In this document: in pieces, positions 34,190 through 46,093 of the stretch
Position numbering within the stretch: position 1 is the stretch's first letter
Layout of the letters: every line of letters begins with the position of its first letter
DNA from: Congeria kusceri
Lineage: Eukaryota > Mollusca > Bivalvia > Myida > Dreissenidae
Assembly (NCBI GenBank): GCA_027627225.1
Contig: CM051030.1
Location: 22,364,105-22,428,104, forward strand
Length of the DNA: 64,000 nucleotides
Direction: 5' to 3'
Notes under the pieces: generated by a model
Told to the model about the DNA's origin: nothing
The model's database searches: none
The model's input: only the letters and a program-made list of their open reading frames with translations
Position numbers and translations under genes: made by a program

Positions 34190-35590
34190 TCGTTTTCCTG
34201 AGGAGAACAACTCAAAATATTGGCTTGATGACGAATTTAAACGTAAATATACCGTATATAAACAAGCCGTTAGACAATTTAACAACACACTATCGGACGC
34301 AGATAGAGTGATATTATATAATGCGAAAAAAGACTATAAATATCAATGTCGAAAGTCGAAATATTTCTTTAATCATTCGCGCTGTCGCAAGATGAATAAT
34401 CTTAGGCGGAAGTCACCCAAAGAATTTCGGAAAATATTTTTACCGCGAACAAATACACTGCTGGAGATGATATTTCAAATGAAGAATTAACAAAATTATT
34501 TTAGTAACCTCATGTCTGGTAGTGACACGCAAACTAACGATGAATATTTGGACTTTATCACTCAATTTGATGATAGTCAAGAATTTAGAGCGACGTTCGA
34601 GTCACTAGATATTCCAATTTCAGTTGATGAAATTTTAAAAGCAGCTAAAAGGCTAGGTGTAAATAAATCCCCTGCCATTGACAATGTCTTTTTTTTCAAT
34701 CATATATTAAACTCAATGTCATTTCCACGTGCATGGGCCTCAGGCATGATTATCCGTGTTCATAAATAAGGTGATAAATCAGACCCAAATCAGTATAGGG
34801 GAATTACGCTAACAAGCTGTTTCTCTAAATTGTTTACCATTGTATAGAATGAGAGACTAAACTCATTGGCAGTTCTGCTCAATTTTGATTCAAAGACAAA
34901 TATAGCACTCTCGACCCAGTATTTATTTTACATTCGTTGATACAAAGACAAAGAACGCATAAAAAAATTATATTGTTGTTTTGTGGATTATAGGAAGGCC
35001 TATGACTGCATAAATAGGAAGCGGCTGTGGTTCAAGCTTATTAAATTAGACAATTCTGGCACAAATTAGGCCTCACAGGTACGTTATATATTACAGACAT
35101 CCGGTCTAAATGATATATGGCTCTATCCCGGTTCTGTTAAGATAGAAGCCTTCATTCCCATATTAAGAACTCGACTCCGGGATATATCTATATTAGCAAT
35201 TGGCGGTCAGACCTAGACCAATCAACGTCTCTTGATGTATACAGAGAAATAAAACAATCAGCAAATATAAGTATGTTGGAAAATTCAAAATACAGAAATG
35301 TCTTATCCAAAGTACATTTGTCATCTCACAAATTAAACACTGAAATCGGTCGACACAATAATGTACCAAGAAATGAACGGACATGTACACTTTGCGACCA
35401 GAACGATATTGAAGATGAAATCCATTTTATTCTCAAGTGCTCTATATACACCCACATTTGACAACACTATATCCAAACATATTTTCATACACGCACACAT
35501 TTGGTAAAATATATTGATTTAATGTAATGTGAAAATAAAACGATCATAAAAAGGCTGGCAACATAAAACATTTCAACTAAGAGAATCATT
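34190..35590 (+). pseudogene. LINE reverse transcriptase and C-terminal remnant
   Basis: YWLDDEFKRKYTVYKQAVRQ linker, SVDEILKAAKRLGVNKSP, then GDKSDPNQYRGITL (RT motifs 1-2) and FVDYRKAYD (motif A). The YxDD motif is not found. The end carries RTCTLCDQNDIEDEIHFILK followed by C, a C-x2-C...H...C knuckle typical of LINE C-termini. At least five stops interrupt it. Confidence 0.85.
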
Positions 35591-35600
35591 AATTTAATGT

Positions 35601-38600
35601 ATCAAATAATATATACATATTTTATTTTGCTCATTCTAATTTTGACTGTTTACACATGATATGTCTGTCCAATATTTACGGAAACAACAATGTTTACTTA
35701 CGTTTCCTTAATATAGCCGTATGGTGTCTGTTTGCTTATTCAATATTAAAATAGTAACACATTTCTTGTAGTGTTCTCTATAGGCTAGATATATATTGCT
35801 CGGTACTTATCGAATGACTTACGACTTTAAATTTTACTACTTTAATGAAGTTATTCTACATTCCTGTCAAGCTTCCAGTACTGATGTAAATTACAATATA
35901 TGGTAACAACTTGTATCTTGTTTACCTTGAAACACTATCACATTTATGACTTTTGAAATTAGATAAATATGTTTAATTTATAATATTCAAATGTATTATT
36001 TACATGTCACGTGCCATGTATGTTTTCATTGTCTGTTTGTATAACGATAAGATTGTATCCCTTAAGTTAAATACATATTATGTTATGTTCTGTTCTGTTG
36101 ATAAATCTGCTGCCAATAAGTATGTAAGGAACAGTAGACAATTATAGTTGAAAATGAATATAAAACGCTAATTTGTTCAGTATCGTTCAAGTGTATGTGA
36201 CATTTATAGTAGAGCATATGCGCTTACAAAACGTTTATACTTCATACGTCAGCACATCATGCAAATTAGTATCATTGGTAAAAGTATATGGACCTAATAC
36301 ATCGACCGCAATGAATGTTATATATTTGTAAGTATTTCTCAAAAAAAAAATTATATTGGGTAACATGTATTCGTTTACAATCTACAAGTGCCGAAGCTAA
36401 AGAAACGCAAATATAAACAAAGAACATTGTGTTCCGCGAGTTTTAAACTACATATTGTAAAATTGGCAAATGCATTATACTTATACTAAGTATTGATACT
36501 GATATAGACATCGTATAAGCATGAACATGTATACAATTAACATAAACATAGTATTTAGCATATGCCCCAATACTCACTATCTTACAGCAGACATTGTAAT
36601 AGTAAATAATTCTTACATCATTCTGTACATGTGTCTTTAACCAGCGGGTGATGCCGACACTAAATACGATATTTAATGCAGCAAACCGCCGCATCACGTA
36701 TTCAATGCACACCACAACTATATATACATATACTAGTCATGCTACATATTATTTTAAATGATTCACTAGGGTGTCCGCATATCTATATCCCAAACACACT
36801 ATATAGGGAACAATTTGTCCCGTCTCTTCGCATCCCGTCCTAAATTGTTTTACACATTTGTTGAAACTATTAGTTTCAAACTTGTAATACATATTTAGCA
36901 GATTCAAATCTGTTTGACCCGGACCATTACCCTGTTATGCATTTCCTGAATTATGATCCTTTGTGACTAATAATCTTTGCTAAGTTTCTTGTTTAGGTCA
37001 ACTGTTATAAAATATATTTGATCTACACTTGTTATGCATATTCAGCATGATGCGGTGAGTAAATGCACTTCCGTTTTTCCAAAATTTGCACCAATGAGAC
37101 TTAACAAAATCCAAATACTCCGCACAGTTGATCGACAATTTTGTAATTACCATCAATTGTGTGTTAACAATCAACCTTTCCGTAGTCCGTTCAGGTCCGT
37201 TAACTTCAGAATCCGCACTATTCCGTTGAAACACACTCCCAACACCTCCGTTCTTCTGCACCATTACGCAAAAGTCAGCAAAAAGATTCTAGGTGTTAAA
37301 CATGTATTCTAGCACGTCATGCGGCTTTTTTTCCCTAGACAAAGAAGGAAATAACGTAGGGCTAAATCGGCAATACTTATTACATTTACATAAATTAGTA
37401 AACGTAAACATTATTGACAATTTTATTTTATTCGTGTTTGTTAGAATGTTTCTTTCACTGTACATATCATAAATGAACATGACGTCATATTGTTTTTATT
37501 TAGAATTTATCAACGAATCTTACGTCATTCGCTCGATATTTATGAAGGAAGTTGACGTCATATTGTTTTGTTATGATTTATGGACGTCACTGAAACAACT
37601 CAAGCCAAGTCAATATTTGTTTATTGTCGGCACATATGAATAACATATAAACACATAAGCTATGTATAACTTTTTGCCGACCTAATGAAACGCGTGTGTT
37701 TATTTCATTTCAACTCGCAAATCATTAAACTGAACCAAAAATCAAACGTTTTTTAAATCCTTAAATCTCCCCTAATCCTTTCCAAATCTGGAAGTATTTC
37801 AATCGCGGTGGCAGGCGTTACTGAACAGTACCCAGGGGGAAGTAACTACTGCGACGAGTTGCAATATACATAAGGAGTTGTCTACCCTTGGAACAAATTT
37901 CAATGGAGGAAAACATTTTAGGAAGACCTTTGTTTACAATAAGGATTGTTATGGAAAACTATTGAAAATGGTAATATATATTACGACGGTTAAACGTATA
38001 CATATTTATCATATGTTCGGTGTTCAAAATCATCTTTGACAATACAACAATAGCAAACAAACGATTGTATAAAAAACAACATATATTTTGGCGAACCAGG
38101 AAGTATATGTAAAGATACATTTAATTGATTTACGAATATTATAATTAAGATCAATGCCACAGTTTTCATTACACGTTTACAACAAGAACTACTATATTAA
38201 TTGGGTAAATACATGATACAAAGTAAACAAAGACAATATATAAATATAAATGTATTAAAATTATGTACGACATACAAACCCATACTGTAAGCGATTTTCT
38301 ATGAACATGAGCATACATAGTAATTATCTACGACAACAATATTTCCATATGTGTACGTAACAAATTTATGTATTTCAGTCGAACATTCTTCACTGACTAT
38401 CCGCTTGCTTTCTAAAACTATCGTTTAGAAATATAGTTTATCCACAAAGTCCCCAACGGTCGGTGGTAAGTTAATTTATGTAAGCATGTCTTTTTTTAAA
38501 ACGTTTGCCTACTCCGGTGATATTTCCAGAACTGAAAGTGAAACAAAACTGAACGCATACAGCACGAAAGCATTGTACTTCATAACAACAAATATAACAA

Positions 38601-39057
38601 TTAAGTATTTATTTTTAATTCAATGCTGTTATAAAATGACGTATTGATATAACATTGATCCTCTTATTTAGGTCCTGTTGAAAAAATGTTTCATGACTAA
38701 TGTAATTTCTATTCACCCCAGTCGAAATGTACTACGTATAATTAGTTCTATAATATGATACTTACTACATGTTGCATAGGTTAGTCGTCTAAAGCCTGTC
38801 TTGCATAAACAAATGCCACTTGTGCATTCGATACTTAGGCCGGAGTCACACAGTCGACAGTTGTAGTCGCTGTTCTCTCCGTAAGTTCCTTAAATATAAA
38901 ACATTTAGTTACTGTCTCTATAATGCTTTGTGCAAAGTCGTTTATCTCTCCGCCTGTCCTATCAATAGATATTTGATTTGTTTGTGTTTTAACATACATG
39001 CATTTAAATTTGTGCGCATTTTGTAACATTACTTATGTTGCTGCTTCTTAGTACTAA
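35601..39057. other. Non-coding, AT-rich
   Basis: The first 500 bp may be LINE 3' UTR. The ORFs at 36443-36715, 37034-37312 and 38820-39029 show no domain. Nothing else recognised. Confidence 0.5.
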
Positions 39058-42000
39058 CAGGGGGATGAACGTATTTGGCACCGCGTAATTTTTAAGTGGG
39101 ACATTTGCATCGAGTAATCAATATGGCCGTCTTAATGCACATGTGAATGGATATTCAATGATTTGCTACACTGGTAAGTGGGTTTTAATTTTTTTTTTTT
39201 TTAAATTAAACGTGCCTATCGATTGGTCTTGTGATTAAATTACACGCGTTTTTTTTTTTTTTTTTTTATCTTAGTAGTTGCTAGAATAAAACAGTTATTG
39301 AAGTAATTATGTACTACGCTGTTTGTTTACATAATGGAAATCGGTTAATTTTCAGTTTGTGAGTTGTTTAAGAGACGCTATAGGAGGTCTTTGTATATAT
39401 CTTTGCTGTTATTTTGTGTGGAATATAACCATATTTAGACTTTATATGCATTTGCACCACATATGGTTTATTCGACCGAAACAAACTGGTTCATGCACAC
39501 TTTGGCACCCAGTAATATGTTTATGCCCATTTGTGCACATATCAATTTGCTTAAATGTAAATAAACTGCCATGTTCATTATTTCTTTTTATAGTTTTTCA
39601 AGTTCGGACAGGGTTATATTCGGTGTAATCATATAATTATACCGTTTTCAACGTTACTAATACATTGTAACTTAATATGTTCTCAACACCAGTAGCACAT
39701 ATGTTTACGGATTCTGTTAACAAAAAAACATATCCATATCAGGAATTACATACAGCACATTCCAATGCTCCAGACGGATTGACAGACAAACCAAAAACAA
39801 TTACACCTGCAACGACCATGCTTGAAGAAGCTCAGAAGAAGACATTGTGTATTAGTGGAGAAAATGCAACAGATGTTCGCTAGTTCATACAATGGGAATT
39901 TAATGAAATGCATTTTTTACTTATTGTAAAAAATAAAAGCGCATATTTGAATTGTTTTGTTTTGTTTTATTCATATTTACTGCACACAATTGGGAATTAC
40001 ACAATATATCAGCACAGAAAATTGTATATGTACATTTTTTTATATTAAGTATGCATTTAACATGTGATTTTTTATAAATTCAAATATATGTGTGCATGTA
40101 AAGCACTTTTTCAAATCACTATCTACATCTTTGTTTCATTTTACATCGATATAATCACATTTAAAAAACAAAACAGAACAAAACAGAATTTCATAACCCC
40201 TAGGATTACAATAATACAACATGCGAACTGCTAATGAACGGTGAACAGATCTGAAAAGGAGCAATTGCATACATGTATATGCAACGACTAGGTTTATTAT
40301 TATATTATAGTACAATTTTCCGTTTATACGTAAAAAGCTACAAAAAATAAATATGCAATATATTAATCAAATAAAACAAATACTAGTATGAATGCCATTC
40401 AATTATTTTCCATACACAAATAATGTTCTGTGTATGCATATTTAACTTTTGACATTAAATATGAATAACATATACTCATAAATGTTTTTGTTGATAACAA
40501 GACGGTGTAAAGACAGACTTCTACATATGTTTATCACACCGAATCACGTTTCTAATACGATGGTTTATGTGTCACATTCTTAATACACTATGTATACACC
40601 GAACATGCATGTAGACTCGGGCGCAGCAAATTTCTCCAGACGCATAACCGACTTTCTTTATGTTGCCGGTGACATTTAGTAAACTGTAAACATAATTAAT
40701 TAAATTTGCAGAAATCGATTGAACATAAATGCACATACATACGTTTAATTAAAATTCAATCAAAATTATTGTGTTCCAACGTTAAACAATCCAATTAAGT
40801 ACCATCGGCACTGCCAGTGGTGTATACATTTGCAACGAATAGAGTAACAATTAAATATATTATGGATTCAAGCAAAATAGCCATGTATACTTTTTAAATA
40901 TAAATGCTACGCGGCAAAGGCCAACTATCCACGTATTGGGCTGGATGAGGGGCATATGTAGATAAAACAACAACCACAAAGGAATCGTGCGTTCTCCAAA
41001 TTCAGTGACAGACATTTCATTGTGTACATTCATGAATAATTATTATGTGGATACCTGTAAACTATCAATTTTGCAAACTTAATAAATCTTTGCTATGTGC
41101 GACATATTTTAGATTTAACAATAATAAACAATTTAAATAGTCCATTTATTAAAATACATCGTCTGAAAAAAAGACCACTGACCATTGTCGTCAAAAACTA
41201 CCGTGCTGATATCCATAATACTTTAACCCTGTTGTTAAGACAATATGTGCATCGAGGTGTCCAAAGAACTGTGGAGGTGTTCTGAGCTATATTAGAAAGT
41301 TCAAGTAACCACGAAATCAAAGAAATATGCAACCATCTACCTTTTTCATCCAAGATGGCGTTTTTTGTTTGCAATTGTTATAGTTAACAGCAGAGCGAAT
41401 ACCCGTCCTGGTAATGTGAGTAAAATATTTTTGGAATCGTGGCATGTCTCACTGAAAATAAATAATAAATAATGCTTCAACTTATCAGATATATAACTTT
41501 ATCCATGAACAACATATTTCTTTGCAAATTTATACACACAAAAAACATATTTGTCACGAAACAAATTATATGAAAAACTGTATTTGTAGCATTGGAATTC
41601 ATATACAAATGAAAATATAACAATATTATTTTTGACAAATAATCAAACTACGAGACTATCTTTACGTTTATTCCTATTACTCTGTGCACAAACGGGCATA
41701 CACCTATTGCTAGATGCCAAAATTTGCATCAACCAGTTTGTTTTCGACCGTATTAGCCTCAGGTGTTGTGTAAATACAAAACAAAGTCAAAAAAAAAGGT
41801 TAGTTTCCATATGAAAACATCGAAACTATATACAACTACCTCCAATAGCGTCGCTTAAACAACTCAGAAACTAAAACTAAACCGCTTTCAGAAATGTAAA
41901 CAAACATCTTGGTCAGATCGTGGTTCATAATGACTTCAATTTTTTTATGTTAGCAGCTACGAAGCTGAAATACAAAACGAGTGTTGTTTAATCACAGGAC

Positions 42001-42159
42001 AACACGATAAGCACGTTTAAATTTTCGAAAATAATATGAAAACCAGCTGAACGAATCTTCGAATGCCCATTAAAATGTGCATTTAGACGGCCATATTGAT
42101 TACTCGATGCAAATGTCTCACTTAAAAATTACGCGAGGCCAAATACGTTCAACCCCCTG
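39058..42159. mobile_element. 3.1 kb DNA transposon with ~480 bp inverted arms
   Basis: Arms 39058-39538 and 41684-42159 are inverted copies of each other. Both ends begin CAGGGGG then TTGAACGTATTTGGC (or ATGAACGTATTTGGC), and ACTAA occurs directly outside both ends (39053-39057 and 42160-42164), a likely 5-bp target duplication. Shared interior landmarks include ATCAATATGGCCGTCT, GTTGTTTAAGAGACGCTATA and TGCCCATTTGTGCAC. I find no transposase in the 2.1 kb between the arms, so it is non-autonomous. Superfamily unassigned. Confidence 0.82.
39677..39883 (+). CDS. Orphan 68-residue ORF inside the long-TIR element
   Basis: It reads MFSTPVAHMFTDSVNKKTYP and continues hydrophilic to ATDVR, with AATAAA at 39932 about 50 bp past the stop. 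A YQEL (YxxL) motif and low hydrophobicity recall the cytoplasmic tails of copies A and B, but I cannot align it to them. It could be a captured last exon, cargo, or chance. Confidence 0.25.
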   Translation: MFSTPVAHMFTDSVNKKTYPYQELHTAHSNAPDGLTDKPKTITPATTMLEEAQKKTLCISGENATDVR

Positions 42160-42160
42160 A

Positions 42161-42570
42161 CTAAGGCTCAAAGGTTATGTTGTTAAACTGCTGATCATCG
42201 AAATTATTTAAACATGTGTGGTTTATGTTTACAGTGACATTGATAGGCTCATACAAATACATGCAAGACCATGCACCTCGAACAGCAAGGTCACGTGTGT
42301 CAAAGCTTAGATGGTCCCTGGAATAAGTGCATGAAAATGCCGCACACATTAAATCGTTAACAAATTTGATAGTTAAATAAAATTCACGAATGGTAGCATT
42401 TGAAGTCACTTTATAGTCAGAAGTAACTGTTGCGCACACATCCGCGGACCAAAAGCATTCGATAATAAATTCGTCATGTTTAGCCCATATAACACCGAGA
42501 CCCGCATCATTACGACATGTCATCGTGAAAGGCGATCCAAATTCGGAAATAACATCTCAAACAACATTCC
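42161..42570 (-). pseudogene. Isolated V-like Ig exon with nonsense codon
   Basis: Acceptor TTTTTTTACAG at 42571-42572, then a phase-1 frame with TGA at 42559-42557, after which it is open: DVISEFGSPFTMTCRND (strand B Cys), GLGVIWAKHDE (strand C Trp), a long variable middle with four cysteines, and DLAVRGAWSCMYLYEP (strand F Cys) before INVTVNI. A possible donor ACT|GTAAAC lies at 42233. Otherwise the frame ends in TAG at 42161, inside the ACTAA target site of the transposon. No signal-peptide or further Ig exons found on this strand nearby. Confidence 0.6.
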
Positions 42571-43944
42571 CTGTAAAAAAAAACAACAGAGCAGTTCATT
42601 GTATTTAAGTTTACATAAGTGGTAGTATCCACGCTCACTTAACACGTATACGCGTTTGTCGCTGATTTATTTGAACGCATATTTAATGTAATGTAACAAT
42701 AAAATGGAATGTAATTAGCCATACTTCAATAAGAAAGAAACTCTTCTTAATAATTCATTGTTTACCAACGACTATAACTTGGAAAACATGGCTGTACAAG
42801 CTTTTATCTCTATATTGGATTCACGGCATTTAAATGCTTTTACAACGTGTTACAGTATCGAACAATTTGGTGCTCTTATAGCCAATGCATTAAATAAATG
42901 ATATATACCGACTTTTCCATTGTTTATCACATTTCAACATACACAATTAACCTGAGTTCCTCATTGATTTGGTTTATTGTTCAGTTGTGATCCTCTTCGA
43001 ATGTTTGGCACGTATAATCGCATGTGTTCGTATTCAATAAAAGGTAACAACTAAATGTTTAGAATAGCAGTTATGCTAACGTACAGTTTATTTCAGAGTT
43101 ATTGTGGAATTTGATCCATTCAAGTACAATAAGATACCCGATCATATTAGTTTTATTTTTACTTCATAAGTAATTTAAATGTTAAATGGTTTCAAAATGC
43201 AATATAATGAATTTCGAAAAAGAAAAAAACACACAGTAAGAAAAATTGTACCTGTTACATGCTGCGACGTTATATGCATTGTTAACATAACCATCAGTCT
43301 TCATGAATACCAAAACACCAATACGGTACACTTTTGTTGCCAACTAAACAAACACTCATATGTGCATGTTATTACATGAGCTTATTAATAATAATTTAGA
43401 CAATCACACATAATATATGAACCCAAGTCAAAGAAAATAATTGACGTTATAGTAACTGTTAAAATGTAACAGCATACAATATAAGCCGAAAAAGACACAT
43501 AACCACAAAGAGTTTTCAACGGAGTAAAGCGGTTGTAAAATAAATAGTTCGGGAAATTATCGTTGTATCCATTGTGCGCATATCTGTGCACACTCAAAAC
43601 ACTAAGCAAGTTTTTGTTAAAAAGGCCTAGTTAAAGGAATGTCTGGCCACTCCATGGGGTATTCCATTATGTGTATTGGTCCCCCATAAAATATCTTATC
43701 TGTAATATTTTCTCTCAACTGACTTAGCAATGGCTTTGTGCACTGTCTCCCCATGCAGTAGTATTAATCTCAGCTGATAAGGGTCACCACACTGTGTCCA
43801 CACTGTGATCACAGCAGGGATGCCAATACACAGGGGTATAATACCACTTTTTTAGGGGGGGGAGAGGGGTTAGTCAAATTAAGAAGGATTAAGCTAGCCC
43901 TTTAATAAACTATTCAGCAGAGAAGTGTAGTATATAAGGGGATA
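42571..43944. other. Non-coding between two head-to-head V-type Ig units
   Basis: Separates the minus-strand V exon from the plus-strand copy B. It could contain promoters for both directions; I see none that I can support. A GGGGGGGAGAGGGG tract lies near 43855. Confidence 0.45.
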
Positions 43945-43996
43945 ATGTGCATTTTATATTGGATTTTTAACGTGTTCTTATTTACGTACACATCGG
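43945..43996 (+). pseudogene. IgSF copy B, start codon and signal-peptide exon
   Basis: ATG at 43945 reads MCILYWIFNVFLFTYTS and then TCGG|GTAAGG, a phase-1 donor, 334 bp before the V exon. Length, hydrophobicity and phase parallel the signal-peptide exon of the minus gene (12723-12783). The exon itself is intact, but the gene downstream is broken. Confidence 0.65.
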
Positions 43997-44330
43997 GTAA
44001 GGAATTAAATAAACATCTGTATAGATTACTGAAACAGAACAAAACGTCTATTTAATCCTTTCATTAAACACTTGTTTATTAAAAACTACCAATTAAACGG
44101 AACTTTTATTGGATTAATTTAAAGATCGGTTTATATTATGTTTTGTTTAAATCTTAATAATTATTTGTGCACAATAACATCAACAAACGTCATCCATACC
44201 ATAACATTTTGTGTAAACTGTTTTCAATTTAAAAGTTAAACGTCATTTTAAGAGAATGTATTCAAATAATGCAAACACGTATACCGAGAAAATACGCGTA
44301 TATATGCTCATATGCTTCGTGTATTTTTAG

Positions 44331-44678
44331 AAGTACTGTCTCTGGTCCTGTGGGTTTCAAAACCAATATTGCAAGGATCTGCGGCATTTTTCAAATGCGA
44401 ATGCGATGAAGATGTGCTTGGTATACGATGGGGAAAAGGTAGTTTTCTGCCATTGTTTTTCATTGGTACAATATACAACATGGTTACAATTGGGTCTGTA
44501 CTGCAATCGAAGCTGAACCAAATAACACGTAATACAGTTACAACTTCATTTCGAATTCAAGTAAACACTTACTGTGAAGAATCTGACTACAAATAATGAC
44601 GGAGAGAATGGCAGTGTGTGGCATTTCTCAGAAGTGGCGGAAACCTACTTAGCAATGTTGTCGTACTAAACATCGTCG
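44331..44678 (+). pseudogene. IgSF copy B, V-like Ig exon with two tandem stops
   Basis: 348 nt, phase 1-1, acceptor TATTTTTAG, donor GTCG|GTAAGT. It reads EVLSLVLWVSKPILQGSAA, strand B FFKCECDED, strand C GIRWGKGS, then TAA TGA at about 44594-44599 in the E-F loop, then REWQCVAFLRSGG (strand F Cys) and NVVVLNIVG. The RWQC/REWQC form pairs it with the minus V exon at 11991-12326. No frameshift, only the two adjacent stops. Confidence 0.75.
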
Positions 44679-44940
44679 GTAAGTAATTAGTTGTTCGATT
44701 ACAGTAATAAATTATACAAAAGCTCGAAGTGATTTTGATGTACATGTCATGTTTTTTAACGGCGAACAATCATCACAGTCTTGTTTAGCTTTGAACTAAT
44801 TTATAAAAATCGTTCATTCCGACACTTAAGTCTACCACACTGTCCGATTAAACAATATATTGATGCAGGACACTTAAATAAGCACTTACACCAATACGAC
44901 TGGCTTTAATATGACATGTGTGTTCAATGCCTTATAACAG

Positions 44941-45214
44941 CTCCAGTCAGTTATGTTACACTGACCCTAGACATGATTTATAATATTGAGATGCAAACCA
45001 TCCCCAACTATCAGTTGGTTTAAGAGCAGCAACACACAAACCACCGCGACAATAAATATAACACACCAATCGTCTTTATTTGCAAGCAAAATGGAAAAAC
45101 AAAACTCACTCATGCTATTGTCGTCCAGAGTAGACAATGGAGTAAACATCTACTATACTGCGGAAAATGTTGCAGCCCCAACATAATAGAGGAAACTGTC
45201 CTTAAACATTATGC
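44941..45214 (+). pseudogene. IgSF copy B, Ig exon 1 remnant
   Basis: Acceptor CTTATAACAG, donor ATGC|GTATGT. It begins APVSYVTLTLD, shifts frame, then LRCKPSPTISWFKSS, LMLLSSRVDNGVNIYYTAEN and two stops (TAA TAG) before the final strand. The strand-F cysteine has become tyrosine (IYYTA). It corresponds to copy A exon 27979-28294. Confidence 0.65.
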
Positions 45215-45327
45215 GTATGTCTTGCTTTTCTACTGCACAATTTCATTATTACATACAACTACTATTTCTCGCTATGATCATTTCGTTTATTGATTACGTA
45301 CTCGTAACATACTATTATGTTACAAAG

Positions 45328-45623
45328 AAGGACCTTGCACGCCAGTTTGTAAATATCAAGGGCGGACAGAGAGTGGCCCAATCTGGATAATTTAACACAG
45401 TACATTTACAATATCCGGTGCTTATGATAGAAATCCGGCCTCAACGTACACTTGAACATATCCCACAGGTCTCTACTACGGACAGAATATGACACTTGGT
45501 AGTGTACACGCATTGCATGATGGCAATTTTACGGTCCAAGCAAGAAACACATTTCATGCAACTGGCAGTACAGTAGGTGTGTTAATAAAACGAACCAACA
45601 CAAAAGCCGGCTGATAGTTTTGT
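45328..45623 (+). pseudogene. IgSF copy B, Ig exon 2 remnant (A-B cysteine subtype)
   Basis: Acceptor GTTACAAAG, donor TTTTGT|GTAAGT; 296 nt, the same length as copy A exon 2. It starts EGPCTPVCKYQGRTESG, keeping the pre-A cysteine, has a TAA soon after, and later reads HDGNFTVQARNTFHATGS, where strand F again lacks a cysteine. Several stops; badly decayed. Confidence 0.62.
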
Positions 45624-45861
45624 GTAAGTAGTTTGGTGTAGAATAAAGACAAAATATCACACACGTGTGCGCATTTCGATATGTTAACGTGTAAGGAGAT
45701 AATTTAAAATAAAAACAGCTTAAATGTTATTTTTACCTGCGTTATTGTACAATACCTCACTACTATGCATTGATAAATAAATACGTAGATAAAACCAAAT
45801 GATACCAATGCATTTTGTTATGCAAAATACATAATCAGTGTGCTTTAATTTTTTTATTCAG

Positions 45862-46093
45862 ATCCCCCAACACCGCCAACGCTAATGATTGGCAATGTCA
45901 CAGTGTTTGGCTTTTTAAATGTCATCATTGGTAAGAATCAACATTAGCTGCTCAAGTCAGAGTAATACCCCGCCTACATCGTACACTTGGTCACCTGGTG
46001 GTACTGGAAATAGCACTGAAAACGTCAGGCAACCAACTATAGCTGAAGCGGTAACGGGACATTGGAGCTCGATTGTGACAGTAGATGTACAGT
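45862..46093 (+). pseudogene. IgSF copy B, Ig exon 3 (strands E-F deleted)
   Basis: Acceptor TTTTTATTCAG, donor CAGT|GTAATG. It matches copy A exon 3: PPTPPTLMIGNVTVFG, ISCSSQSNTPPTSYTWSPGG, then jumps to EAVTGHWSSIVTVDVQC. About 60 nt covering strands E-F and its cysteine are missing (232 against 294 nt), and there is a frameshift near 45925. Confidence 0.7.

Larger units (their letters stand above)
33130..35600 (+). mobile_element. Broken non-LTR retrotransposon (LINE)
   Basis: Just downstream of the last exon of copy A. In order: apurinic-type endonuclease, linker, reverse transcriptase core, and a C-terminal cysteine/histidine knuckle. Many stops and frameshifts, and the YxDD part of the RT is gone through an internal deletion between about 35010 and 35270. 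AT-rich DNA to about 36.1 kb may be its 3' UTR. The clade is not assignable by eye; CR1/L2/Jockey-like elements have this domain order. Confidence 0.85.
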
